DNA from: Amycolatopsis sp. GM8
Lineage (GTDB): Bacteria > Actinomycetota > Actinomycetes > Mycobacteriales > Pseudonocardiaceae
Direction: 5' to 3'
Assembly (NCBI RefSeq): GCF_021653975.1
Contig: NZ_JAJKFK010000004.1
Span: forward strand, 804,936-868,935
Length of the DNA: 64,000 nt
Shown here: positions 55,025 through 63,419 of the stretch, one piece after another
Numbering within the stretch: the first letter of the stretch is position 1
Layout of the letters: every line of letters starts with the position of its first letter
Notes under the pieces: generated by a model
Told to the model about the DNA's origin: nothing
What the model saw: only the letters and a program-made list of their open reading frames with translations
Database searches by the model: none
Made by a program: the position numbers and the translations under genes

Positions 55025-56530
55025 TTACGCACCGCCCGAGAGCTTCTCGCGCAGGGCGGCGAGCTGCTCGTCGGAGGCGAGGGTGCCACCGCTCGGCTTG
55101 GCCGAGTTCTCCGGCGCCGAGGAGCTGTAGTTCTGCTCCCCGCTACCACCCTCGACACCGGTCGCGGCGTCGGCGGCAGCGGCGGCGTCGGCCTCCGCGG
55201 CCTTGGCGACCTGGCGCATGTGCGCCTCGTAGCGGGCCTGCGCCTCGGCGTACTGGCGCTCCCACTCCTCGCGCTGCTTCTCGAACCCGTCCTGCCACTC
55301 GTTGGTGTCGGGGTCGAAGCCCTCGGGGTAGATGTAGTTGCCCTGGTCGTCGTACTCGGCGGCCATGCCGTACTGGGTCGGGTCGAACTCGGTCTCCGCC
55401 GTCATGCCCTCGTTGGCCTGCTTCAGCGACAGCGAGATGCGGCGCCGCTCGAGGTCGATGTCGATGACCTTGACCAGGACCTCGCCGCCGACCTGCACGA
55501 CCTGCTCCGGGATCTCCACGTGGCGCTCGGCCAGCTCGGAGATGTGCACCAGGCCCTCGATGCCCTCCTCGACGCGGACGAACGCGCCGAACGGGACGAG
55601 CTTGGTGACCTTGCCCGGCACGATCTGGCCGATCGCGTGGGTGCGGGCGAACTGGCGCCACGGGTCTTCCTGGGTGGCCTTCAGCGACAGGGACACGCGC
55701 TCGCGGTCCATGTCGACGTCCAGCACCTCGACGGTGACCTCCTGGCCCACCTCGACGACCTCGCTCGGGTGGTCGATGTGCTTCCAGGACAGCTCCGAGA
55801 CGTGCACCAGGCCGTCGACGCCGCCGAGGTCCACGAACGCGCCGAAGTTGACGATCGAGGAGACGACACCCTTGCGGACCTGGCCCTTGGCGAGCGCGTT
55901 GAGGAACTCGCTGCGCACCTCGGACTGGGTCTGCTCCAGGTACGCCCGCCGCGACAGCACCACGTTGTTGCGGTTCTTGTCCAGCTCGATGATCTTGGCT
56001 TCGAGCTCGCGGCCGACGTACGGCTGCAGGTCGCGCACCCGGCGCATCTCGACCAGCGAGGCGGGCAGGAAGCCGCGCAGGCCGATGTCGAGGATCAGGC
56101 CGCCCTTGACGACCTCGATGACGGTGCCCTTGACGGGCTCGTCCTTCTCCTTGAGCTCTTCGATCGTGCCCCAGGCGCGCTCGTACTGCGCGCGCTTCTT
56201 GGACAGGATCAGCCGGCCTTCCTTGTCCTCCTTCTGGAGAACGAGGGCCTCGACCTCGTCACCGACGCTGACAACCTCGCCGGGATCGACATCGTGTTTG
56301 ATCGACAGCTCACGCGAGGGGATCACACCCTCGGTCTTGTACCCGATGTCGAGCAGCACCTCGTCACGATCGACCTTGACGATGGTGCCTTCCACGATGT
56401 CGCCATCGTTGAAGTACTTGATCGTCTTGTCGATCGCCGCGAGGAAGTCTTCCTCCGACCCGATGTCGTTGATTGCGACCTGCTGGGCCTGCGGCTCGGT
56501 CGTCGGGACGGTGGTGGTGTCGGTGGTCAT
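55025..56530 (-). CDS. rpsA: 30S ribosomal protein S1
   Basis: This 501-residue protein has four S1 RNA-binding domains (about residues 35-105, 120-190, 210-280 and 295-365), each with the G-x-V segment and a central G-F/G-A-F core. Two examples are GTVIEVVKGGLILDIGLRGF and GVVSSIVNFGAFVDLGGVDG. The acidic, disordered C-terminal tail is usual in actinobacteria. ATG at 56530 is chosen (MTTDTTTVPTTEPQA). It helps load mRNA on ribosomes. GGAG lies 11 bases upstream. It is followed by a repeat element. Confidence 0.97.
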   Translation of the reverse strand: MTTDTTTVPTTEPQAQQVAINDIGSEEDFLAAIDKTIKYFNDGDIVEGTIVKVDRDEVLLDIGYKTEGVIPSRELSIKHDVDPGEVVSVGDEVEALVLQKEDKEGRLILSKKRAQYERAWGTIEELKEKDEPVKGTVIEVVKGGLILDIGLRGFLPASLVEMRRVRDLQPYVGRELEAKIIELDKNRNNVVLSRRAYLEQTQSEVRSEFLNALAKGQVRKGVVSSIVNFGAFVDLGGVDGLVHVSELSWKHIDHPSEVVEVGQEVTVEVLDVDMDRERVSLSLKATQEDPWRQFARTHAIGQIVPGKVTKLVPFGAFVRVEEGIEGLVHISELAERHVEIPEQVVQVGGEVLVKVIDIDLERRRISLSLKQANEGMTAETEFDPTQYGMAAEYDDQGNYIYPEGFDPDTNEWQDGFEKQREEWERQYAEAQARYEAHMRQVAKAAEADAAAAADAATGVEGGSGEQNYSSSAPENSAKPSGGTLASDEQLAALREKLSGGA

Positions 56531-56805
56531 TAGGTGGGTTGCTCCGGTAACGGCTTGGGAATAGTGGGTGTGCAGTTTGCTTGGCGCGGCGAGTGCGACG
56601 ACGGCAGACTGACCGGCAAACGTCCATGCGAACGGCCGCGAGCAGCACCGCCGACGGTGCGCGACCCGGAACCCGGCTTGAGCTGTGCCGGGAGGAAGGT
56701 AGCGCGAACCCACTGCGCTGGAGTTATCGTACGCGGCGGGGTGTATGCGGCACAAACAGGGTCACCTGGCCCCGGCGCGATGCCGGGCTGGGTGAGAATG
56801 CGACC

Positions 56806-57651
56806 GTGACGCAGGACGATCGGATGGGTGACTCGGCCGAGCACCGGCTGGGCACCGTGGGCATCGCCCACCGCGCGGTGGGTTCGCGGGAGGCCGTCGC
56901 GGCCAATCTGGCCTGGTGGGACGCCGATGCCGACGATTACCAGGCCACCCACGGCGAGTTCCTCGGGGATGCCGACTTCGTCTGGTGTCCCGAAGGGGTG
57001 CGCGAGGCCGACGCCGCCCTGCTGGGCGACGTGCGGGGCAAGCGCGTCGTGGAGATCGGCTGCGGTCAGGCCGCGTGCGCGCGCTGGCTCGCCACAACAG
57101 GCGCGTACGCAGTGGCTTTGGACCTGTCCGGTGGGATGCTTCGTCATGCGAAAGAAGCCAACGCCCGCACGGGAATCGATATTCCTTTGATACAGGCGAG
57201 CGCCGAAGAGCTGCCGCTGGCGGCCGGAACCATGGACCTGGCGTGCTCGGCGTTCGGCGCGCTGCCGTTCGTCTCCTCGCCCGAGACGGTGTTCGCCGAG
57301 CTGCACCGCGTGCTGCGCCCGGGCGGACGCTGGGTGTTCGCCGTGACCCATCCGATGCGCTGGATCTTCCCCGACGATCCCGGCCCGAACGGGCTGACCG
57401 CGACCCAGCCGTACTTCGACCGCACGCCGTACGCCGAGATCGACGCCGATGGCCGGGCCACCTACGTCGAGTACCACCGGACGCTCGGCGACTGGATACG
57501 CGCGCTGACCGCCGGCGGGTTCGTCCTGGAAGATCTCGTCGAGCCCGAGTGGCCGGCCGGGCACACGCGCGTCTGGGGGCAGTGGAGTCCCTTGCGCGGC
57601 AAGCTTTTCCCGGGCACCGCGATCTTCGTGACGCGCCGGGCGGACCCGTGA
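56806..57651 (+). CDS. SAM-dependent class I methyltransferase
   Basis: This methyltransferase of about 281 residues has the SAM-binding loop RVVEIGCGQAACARWLATTG (VxEIGCG-type), the acidic residue in VALDLSGGMLRHAKEAN, the SAEELPLAAGTMDLACSAFG motif and LHRVLRPGGRWVFAVTHPMR. The substrate is unknown. The start is GTG 56806 or ATG 56824. It is divergent from rpsA and overlaps the GNAT gene by 4 bases (GTGA). Confidence 0.88.
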   Translation: MTQDDRMGDSAEHRLGTVGIAHRAVGSREAVAANLAWWDADADDYQATHGEFLGDADFVWCPEGVREADAALLGDVRGKRVVEIGCGQAACARWLATTGAYAVALDLSGGMLRHAKEANARTGIDIPLIQASAEELPLAAGTMDLACSAFGALPFVSSPETVFAELHRVLRPGGRWVFAVTHPMRWIFPDDPGPNGLTATQPYFDRTPYAEIDADGRATYVEYHRTLGDWIRALTAGGFVLEDLVEPEWPAGHTRVWGQWSPLRGKLFPGTAIFVTRRADP

Positions 57652-58568
57652 TCGGCGAGCGGCTGCTCGCGGCGCAGCGCGCCCGGTTCGCCGCCGCCGA
57701 CCCGCTCCTGCCGATGCCGGCGGGGCCGCCCGACGGCGAGCCGCTGACGGCCGCGACCGCGTCCGGCGAGCAGGTCGCGGGTGTCGTGCAGACCAAGACC
57801 CACGCGCCGGGCACGCTCGACCTGCTGTGGTCGGCGCAGCGGGTGTGGCAGCTCTTCCCGTTCCCCGGCGAGACCGGCACCGAGGGGATCGACGCGCTGC
57901 TGCGCGCGTGGCGGCACGCGCTGGACGCCGAGTCGCCGGGCCCGGACTCCGCCTGCACCGTGACCTGGCCGAGCCGGGACGCGCCCGCGATCCGCGCGTT
58001 CCTGCGGCACGGCCTGGTGCCGATCTCCGTGCTCGCGATCCGCACCGCACCGCCCGCGCCCGAGATCCCGCCGGCGGACCTGACCGTGCGGCTCGCCACG
58101 CCCGAGGACTTCGAAGAGGTGCTCGCGCTGACCAAGGCGACCTTCGACTACACGGCGCTGGTGACCTCGCACGAGCGGCCGGACGCCGTGGAGCTGATGA
58201 CGCCGCAGCTGAAGCGGAACCTCGCGGCGCGCGCGCCGATCTGGCTCGCCGAGACCGGCGGGGTCGCGACGGCGATCGCGGACTGCGGCTGGGTGGAGTC
58301 CGCGCCCGGGACGTGGGCGGCCGAGCTGCTGCCGCTGGGACGCTGGGGCTACGTGAACAACGTGGCGACCCGGCCCGGCGCGCGCGGCAACGGGATCGGC
58401 CGCGCGCTGATGTCCACGGTGCACCGTGATTTCGCCGCCCGCGGCGCGGTGGGCACCTACCTGTACTACAACCCGACCAACCCGCTGTCCTCGGTGTTCT
58501 GGCCCCGGCAGGGCTACCGTCCACTGTGGACGTTCTGGGAGGTTCAGCCCGCGTCGGCGTTGCGCTGA
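57648..58568 (+). CDS. GNAT-family N-acetyltransferase
   Basis: This 306-residue protein is probably two GNAT-like halves. The first half is degenerate. The second is a clear GNAT domain with LTVRLATPEDFEEVLALTKA, the acetyl-CoA motif VATRPGARGNGIGRALMST, and a C-terminal strand near YYNPTNPLSSVFWPRQGYRP. GTG at 57648 overlaps the methyltransferase stop, so they are co-translated. The acceptor is unknown. Confidence 0.86.
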   Translation: MIGERLLAAQRARFAAADPLLPMPAGPPDGEPLTAATASGEQVAGVVQTKTHAPGTLDLLWSAQRVWQLFPFPGETGTEGIDALLRAWRHALDAESPGPDSACTVTWPSRDAPAIRAFLRHGLVPISVLAIRTAPPAPEIPPADLTVRLATPEDFEEVLALTKATFDYTALVTSHERPDAVELMTPQLKRNLAARAPIWLAETGGVATAIADCGWVESAPGTWAAELLPLGRWGYVNNVATRPGARGNGIGRALMSTVHRDFAARGAVGTYLYYNPTNPLSSVFWPRQGYRPLWTFWEVQPASALR

Positions 58569-58616
58569 CCACATCCGGGCCGTCCCGAGTTGCGAGGTAC
58601 CACCGCACGTCGTAGC

Positions 58617-58642
58617 TTTTGTACTGACCAGTCAGTTCAAAA
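58617..58642. promoter_or_regulatory. Strong palindromic operator before ABC-like/YhgE-Pip/TetR operon
   Basis: TTTTGTACTGAC-CA-GTCAGTTCAAAA has 12-base arms with one mismatch. It lies 12 bases before the first gene of an operon that ends with a TetR gene, so autoregulation is likely. It overlaps the expected ribosome binding region or start of transcription. Confidence 0.75.
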
Positions 58643-58653
58643 GGGGGGTATCC

Positions 58654-59271
58654 GTGCGGGTGAACGCCGACCGCGTGACCATCGCCGGGCCACATGGTCC
58701 CGTACTGGCGCCGACTTCGCTCGTCGTGAAGGACGGCGCGCTGGAGTTCGTGCACGGCGAGCCCGGTCCGGGCGTGACTGCGTTCGGCCTCGCGCTGACC
58801 GGGCGGATGAAGCCGAGCACCGGCACGGTCACCGTCGACGGCGAGGCGGACGACGCCAAGCTCCGGCAGATCACCGCGGTGGTGGACGCGCCCGGGGTCA
58901 GCGAGCCCGACGAGGCACTGCCGTTGCGCGTGGTCGCCGGCGAGGAGCTGGCGCTCGGCCGGCGGCCGGCCGGGAAACGGGACATCGCCCGCTGGCTCGC
59001 CGAGCACGACGCGGCGGGGCTGGCGAACGTGCGCGTCGATCAGCTCGGCGCCGCCGTGCGCACCCGCCTGCTCACCGAACTGGCCGCGTGCCGCGACGGC
59101 GTGCGGATGCTCGTGCTCGACACCCCCGACCGGCACACCAGCGAGGTCGAGAGCTGGTCGGCGCTCGCCCGCGAGCACGCCGAGCGCGGGCTGGCGGTCG
59201 TCGTGCTGACCGCCACCACTCCCGTGGCCGTGCTGCCCGGAACCCCCACCCGGATCGGAGCGGACTCGTGA
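58654..59271 (+). CDS. Degenerate ABC-transporter ATPase-like protein
   Basis: This 205-residue protein resembles an ABC ATPase subunit but has lost the Walker A lysine: the P-loop position reads VHGEPGPGVTAFGLALTG instead of GPNGSGKST. The signature LSGGQ is not visible. The Walker B-like strand is VRMLVLDTPDRH. It is co-translated with the YhgE/Pip-type permease after it (GTGA overlap). It probably no longer hydrolyses ATP, or acts as a regulatory partner. Confidence 0.75.
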   Translation: MRVNADRVTIAGPHGPVLAPTSLVVKDGALEFVHGEPGPGVTAFGLALTGRMKPSTGTVTVDGEADDAKLRQITAVVDAPGVSEPDEALPLRVVAGEELALGRRPAGKRDIARWLAEHDAAGLANVRVDQLGAAVRTRLLTELAACRDGVRMLVLDTPDRHTSEVESWSALAREHAERGLAVVVLTATTPVAVLPGTPTRIGADS

Positions 59272-61148
59272 CCAGCTTCCGGATCGCCGCGGGCGAGCTG
59301 CGCCGGCTCACCGCGGGCACACTGCCCAAGCTCGCGATGGCCGCACTCGTGCTGGTGCCGCTGCTGTACGCGTCGTTCTACCTCTACGCCAACTACGACC
59401 CCTACAGCCGGCTGTCCAAACTGCCCGCCGCGATCGTCGACTCCGACACCGGCGCGCAAGGCCGCGACGCCGGCCGCGAGGTGACCGGCGAGGTGGTCCG
59501 CTCCGGCACCTTCGGCTGGCACGAGGTGTCCGCAGCGGACGCCGACCGAGGCGTGCGGGACAGCAAGTACTCGTTCGCCATCACGATCCCGCCGGACTTC
59601 TCCGCCGCGCTGTTGTCGAGTGGGAACTTCACCCCGCAGCAGGCGACGATCCGGCTGACCACCAACGACGCCAACAACTACCTGTCGCACACGATCGCGA
59701 ACCAGGTCGCCGAACAGATCCGCGGCACGATCGCGGAGAAGGTCGGCGCGGAGGCGGCGAACCGGTTCCTGATGGGGTTCTCGACCATCTACGGCAAAAC
59801 CCAGGACGCGGCGAACGGCGCCGCGCGACTGGCCGACGGCGCCGGCAGACTCCAAAGTGGACAGGCACAGCTGGCGGACGGCGCGTCCCGGCTGGCGACG
59901 GGAAGCACCCAGCTCGCGTCCGGCCTCGGCACGCTGAAGAACAGCACGGCGGCCCTGCCGGGTCAGACCCGCCAGCTCGCGGACGGCGCCGCCGAGGTCT
60001 CGGCGGGCAACGCGCAGGTCGCCGCTCAGGGTGCCGCGATCGCCAGCGCGTCGACCGATCTGCAGAGCACGTTGAACAACGCCGACACCCAAGTCGCGCA
60101 ACGACTCCGGGCCGGCGGGGCGACGGAAGACCAGGTACAGCAAGTGCTTTCGGTGCTGCACGACCTGCGCTCGCCCGTCGACCAGGCGAACACGAAGATC
60201 CAGACCGCGTCCGGGCAGCTGAACCAGCTCGCGGACGGCTCCCGCCAGGTGGCCGCCGGCGCGTCCGCCCTCGCCGCGTCCGCACCGCAGCTAACCAACG
60301 GCATCGCGCAGGCCTCCGACGGCGCGAACTCGCTGTCGTCCGGCGCGGCCCAGCTCGACAGCGGCGAAAAAACCGCGCTGGACGGCACGAACCAGCTCTC
60401 GGCGGGCGCGAACCAGTTGCGGGACGGGCTCAACGAGGGCCTGAAGCAGATCCCGAACCCGGACGACCCGCAGCGCGCCGCGACCGCGGACACGATCGCC
60501 GACCCGGTGACCGTCGACTCGGCCGGGCTCGCGTCCGCGGGCACCTACGGCGCCGGGCTCGCCCCGTTCTTCATCGCGCTGGCGACCTGGATCGGCGCGT
60601 TCGTGCTGTTCCTGTTGCTGCGCCCGCTCTCGGCCCGCGCGCTCGCCGCCGGGGTGGCGCCGCTGCGGGTCGCGATCGGCGGCTGGCTCGCGGCCGCGGT
60701 GCTCGGCATCGCGCAGGTGCTGGTGCTGTTCGGCGCGGTGACCTGGCTCGTCGGCATCCACGTCGCCCATCCGCTCGCCGCGATCGGGTTCGCGATCCTC
60801 GCCTCGCTGACGTTCACCGCCATCGTGCACGCGCTCAACGCGATGTTCGGCGCGGTCGGCAAGTTCCTGGGACTCGTCCTCCTGGTGCTCCAACTGGTCA
60901 GCGCGGGCGGTACCTTCCCATGGCAGACCCTGCCGGACGCGCTCTACCCGCTGCATCTGGTGCTGCCCATGGGCTATGTCGTCGATGGGCTGCGGCACCT
61001 GTTCTACACCGGCGCGTCGCCGCAGAGCCTGCTCGACATCGGGGTGCTGTGCGGCTGGCTGGCCGCGGCGCTCGCGGTGTCGGCGCTCGCCGCGCGCAGG
61101 CAGCGCGTGTGGACCGTGTCGAAGCTGAACCCGGAGCTGGCCCTGTGA
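59268..61148 (+). CDS. YhgE/Pip-family membrane protein
   Basis: This 626-residue protein has an N-terminal membrane helix (LAMAALVLVPLLYASFYLYA), a long extracytoplasmic region, and several membrane helices at the C-terminus. The region includes repeated segments like ARLADGAGRLQSGQAQLADG and AAQLDSGEKTALDGTNQLSA, typical of YhgE/Pip. The repeats are predicted to be helical, coiled and rich in Ala, Gly, Gln and Ser. The C-terminal part has the ABC-2 type permease features. Family members are ABC-2-like exporters or phage infection proteins. GTG at 59268 overlaps the previous gene by 4 bases. Confidence 0.9.
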   Translation: MTSFRIAAGELRRLTAGTLPKLAMAALVLVPLLYASFYLYANYDPYSRLSKLPAAIVDSDTGAQGRDAGREVTGEVVRSGTFGWHEVSAADADRGVRDSKYSFAITIPPDFSAALLSSGNFTPQQATIRLTTNDANNYLSHTIANQVAEQIRGTIAEKVGAEAANRFLMGFSTIYGKTQDAANGAARLADGAGRLQSGQAQLADGASRLATGSTQLASGLGTLKNSTAALPGQTRQLADGAAEVSAGNAQVAAQGAAIASASTDLQSTLNNADTQVAQRLRAGGATEDQVQQVLSVLHDLRSPVDQANTKIQTASGQLNQLADGSRQVAAGASALAASAPQLTNGIAQASDGANSLSSGAAQLDSGEKTALDGTNQLSAGANQLRDGLNEGLKQIPNPDDPQRAATADTIADPVTVDSAGLASAGTYGAGLAPFFIALATWIGAFVLFLLLRPLSARALAAGVAPLRVAIGGWLAAAVLGIAQVLVLFGAVTWLVGIHVAHPLAAIGFAILASLTFTAIVHALNAMFGAVGKFLGLVLLVLQLVSAGGTFPWQTLPDALYPLHLVLPMGYVVDGLRHLFYTGASPQSLLDIGVLCGWLAAALAVSALAARRQRVWTVSKLNPELAL

Positions 61149-61723
61149 CCTCCCGAGCCGGACGCACCAAACAGCGGCTGTTCGAAGCGACGCTGAAGCT
61201 GGCGTCGAGCCGGGGCCTGGTCGGGCTCACGGTCGACGAGATCGCCGCCGAGGCCGGTGTCGCGAAAGGCACGGTGTACTACAACTTCGGCAGCAAGGAC
61301 CAGCTCATCGACGCGCTCCTGCGCTACGGCGTCGGGCAGCTCGCCGACCGGCTGCGGGCACAGGCCGGGGAGCCAGACCCGGTCGCCGGGCTCGAGTCCC
61401 TTGTGGACGAAGGACTCGCGTTCATCGCGGAATACCGGGGTTTTTCGCAGATCCTGGTGAGCGAGATGTGGCGGACACCCGGCCAGTGGCACGAGACGCT
61501 GACGCTGCTGCGCGAGGAGATCATCTCGATCGTCGAAGAACAGCTGCGGCGGATCGCGGACGCGGGACGGCTGCCCGAAGGCGTCGAGATCCCGACCGCC
61601 GCGGCGGGCCTGTTCGGCACGCTGCTCGTCGTCGCCCTGGACTGGCAGGTGTTCCAGCCGCGGCGCACCCGGGCCGACGTGCGCGACGGGGTGCTCGCCC
61701 TGCTGCGCGGGTTCACTCGCTGA
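61145..61723 (+). CDS. TetR-family regulator of the YhgE/Pip operon
   Basis: The 192-residue repressor has the helix-turn-helix GLVGLTVDEIAAEAGVAKGT and VYYNFGSKDQLIDALLRYGV. It is the third gene of the operon, with a 4-base overlap (GTGA). The long palindrome at 58617-58642 before the operon is its likely operator, giving autoregulation of the export genes. The C-terminal domain shows LVSEMWRTPGQWHETLTLLR. The signal molecule is unknown. Confidence 0.9.
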   Translation: MTSRAGRTKQRLFEATLKLASSRGLVGLTVDEIAAEAGVAKGTVYYNFGSKDQLIDALLRYGVGQLADRLRAQAGEPDPVAGLESLVDEGLAFIAEYRGFSQILVSEMWRTPGQWHETLTLLREEIISIVEEQLRRIADAGRLPEGVEIPTAAAGLFGTLLVVALDWQVFQPRRTRADVRDGVLALLRGFTR

Positions 61724-61724
61724 G

Positions 61725-62339
61725 TCAGCGCACCAGCGGCCGGGACAGGCCCACCTGGTGCAGCGAGGTGGGGCGGCCTTCGACGGCCCGGTTCACCGCG
61801 AACAGGATCGCGCCGGACAGCTCGGCATGCGCGAGCGGGCGGGAGTTGTCGAGCTCGGACACCGCGCCGACCATCACCAGTTGCGTCGGGTGCGCGGTGA
61901 GCAGCGGCTCGGGTTCGACCGGCGGCCCGCCCGCGCCACGCACCTCCACGACCGGCGCGTGCGGTGTCAGCAGCCGTTCGCACGCACCCAGCACCGAACG
62001 CCGGTACTGCTCGTGCACCCACGCCACCATCAGGTCCGCCGGCCCGCCGAGCGCCGCCTCCGCCTTCTTCGCCAGCTCACGCGGCCGGTCCCAGTGCGAC
62101 TCGACCCACAGCGCCCGGCCCGGTTTGCGCCCGCCGCCGGTGCCGGTACCGTTGGTCGGCCGGTGGCCGCGCGGGCGCAACGCCTTGAGCGCCGCGACGC
62201 CCTGCTTCGGTTCCGGGACCGCGATCGGACTGTAGCGGCGCGACGGGAGGACGACGTGCCAGCCTTCCCGGACCAGTGTTTCCGCCACTTCGGACAGCAT
62301 GCCGGTGCCCGCCAGAATCAACGCTCGCCTGCCTGCCAT
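61725..62339 (-). CDS. Rossmann-fold protein of unknown function (SDR-like)
   Basis: The 204-residue protein begins ALILAGTGMLSEVAETLVRE, a GxGxxx nucleotide loop, then GWHVVLPSRRY. A Gly-rich insertion (GHRPTNGTGTGGGRK) follows. The later part reads DLMVAWVHEQYRRSVLGACE and ILFAVNRAVEGRPTSLHQVG. It resembles short-chain dehydrogenase-like proteins, but the catalytic Tyr-x-x-x-Lys is not visible. It may bind NAD(P) and act as a sensor. It ends 2 bases from the convergent TetR gene. Confidence 0.65.
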   Translation of the reverse strand: MAGRRALILAGTGMLSEVAETLVREGWHVVLPSRRYSPIAVPEPKQGVAALKALRPRGHRPTNGTGTGGGRKPGRALWVESHWDRPRELAKKAEAALGGPADLMVAWVHEQYRRSVLGACERLLTPHAPVVEVRGAGGPPVEPEPLLTAHPTQLVMVGAVSELDNSRPLAHAELSGAILFAVNRAVEGRPTSLHQVGLSRPLVR

Positions 62340-62449
62340 GTCCTGACGCTACCGCCGGACCACCCCGTTCGCAGGTCGCTATCCGGGCATTTTTCTGTTG
62401 GAAACACAGCATTCACACGACTATTTCGCGAATTGCTGACAGCAGGTGG

Positions 62450-62881
62450 CTAACCCCAGTCCTTGGACTCGTCGAACGCGTGGGCCTGAGTGAGGCTGAA
62501 CCAGTTACCGGAATCGTCCCGGAACACGGCTTCCACCCCGTACGGCCGTTCGGCCGGTTCCTGCAGGAACGTGACACCGCGTGCGGACAGCTCTTCGAAG
62601 GTCTTGCGGCAGTCGGCGGTCGCCCACACGCCCGAACCGAGCGCACCCTTGGCGATCAGGTCGCGCACGACCTTTTCGGTTTCCGGGTCGTGCTGCGGCG
62701 GGCCCGGCCGCATCAGGATGAATTCCAGGTCCGGCTGGCCGGGCGGGCCCACGGTGAGCCAGCGGAAGTCGCCGACCTGCAGATCCTGCCGTACCTCGAA
62801 ACCGAGCTTCTCGGTGTAGAACGCCTTCGCCGAATCCTGGTCCAGGACGTAGATGTTCGCGTGGGAAAGTCGTCTGATCAT
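62450..62881 (-). CDS. VOC-family protein (glyoxalase/bleomycin-resistance fold)
   Basis: This 143-residue protein has two beta-alpha-beta-beta-beta units. It starts MIRRLSHANIYVLDQDSAKA and FYTEKLGFEVRQDLQVGDFR, and the second unit includes FQELSARGVTFLQEPAERPY-like sequence and a C-terminal Asp/Asn/Phe strand (AVFRDDSGNWFSLTQ). A metal-binding His and Glu are possible (SHANIYV), but the family covers many enzymes. Function unknown. The gene stands alone. Confidence 0.85.
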   Translation of the reverse strand: MIRRLSHANIYVLDQDSAKAFYTEKLGFEVRQDLQVGDFRWLTVGPPGQPDLEFILMRPGPPQHDPETEKVVRDLIAKGALGSGVWATADCRKTFEELSARGVTFLQEPAERPYGVEAVFRDDSGNWFSLTQAHAFDESKDWG

Positions 62882-62915
62882 GCCCAGACCGTAACCGCTG
62901 CGGCGGCCCGGGCGC

Positions 62916-63332
62916 TTATCCGAAAGTGCTGGGCCTGGTCCACATCATCAGGTAACAGCCGGGGACCGCGGGCGCCCCGTTCGCCGCCCGGTACTGCGAG
63001 GGCGACTGCCCGGCCAGTTCGGTGAAGCGGCGGCTGAACGTGCCGAGGCTGGTGAACCCCACGGCCAGGCAGATCTCGGTGACCGTGAGGTTCGCCGAGC
63101 GCAGCAGATCCTGGGCGCGTTCGATCCGGCGCCGCGTCAGGTACGCCTTCGGCGTCTCGCCGTAGGCCGCCGCGAAGCAGCGGATGAAGTGGTAGCGGGA
63201 CCACCCGGCGACCGCGGCGAGCCGCTCGATGTCGAGCGGCTCGGCGTAGTGCGCGTCCATCCAGTCCTTGGCCCGCCGCAGATGCGCGACGGACGGCTGG
63301 CCACCGCCCGCCGACGCCGCCCGGGTGCGCAC
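62916..63332 (-). CDS. AraC-family regulator (single HTH domain)
   Basis: This protein of about 138 residues has two helix-turn-helix units: LDIERLAAVAGWSRYHFIRC, FAAAYGETPKAYLTRRRIER, and VTEICLAVGFTSLGTFSRRF. The C-terminus lies close to the end of the second unit. GTG at 63332 is the conservative start. An ATG at 63416 is also in frame, overlapping the polA stop, but the extra residues (repeats of SPTPTT-SPTLGTA type) come from the 21-bp repeat array and are probably not coding. It may respond to a partner domain on another protein. Confidence 0.85.
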   Translation of the reverse strand: MRTRAASAGGGQPSVAHLRRAKDWMDAHYAEPLDIERLAAVAGWSRYHFIRCFAAAYGETPKAYLTRRRIERAQDLLRSANLTVTEICLAVGFTSLGTFSRRFTELAGQSPSQYRAANGAPAVPGCYLMMWTRPSTFG

Positions 63333-63335
63333 GAG

Positions 63336-63419
63336 TGTCGAACTCGGCGTCCTGACCGTCGGACTCGCGGTCCCGAGCGTCGGACTCGGCGTCGTGGGCG
63401 TCGGACTCGCGGGCATCAA
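63336..63419. repeat. 21-bp tandem repeat array, type B, copy 2
   Basis: Four units follow at exactly 21 bases: TGTCGAACTCGGCGTCCTGA, CGTCGGACTCGCGGTCCCGA, CGTCGGACTCGGCGTCGTGG and CGTCGGACTCGCGGGCATCA (each plus one base). It lies between the end of polA and the AraC gene, on the same strand. Because 21 is a multiple of three, it keeps the AraC reading frame open, but is not obviously protein coding. Confidence 0.85.
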
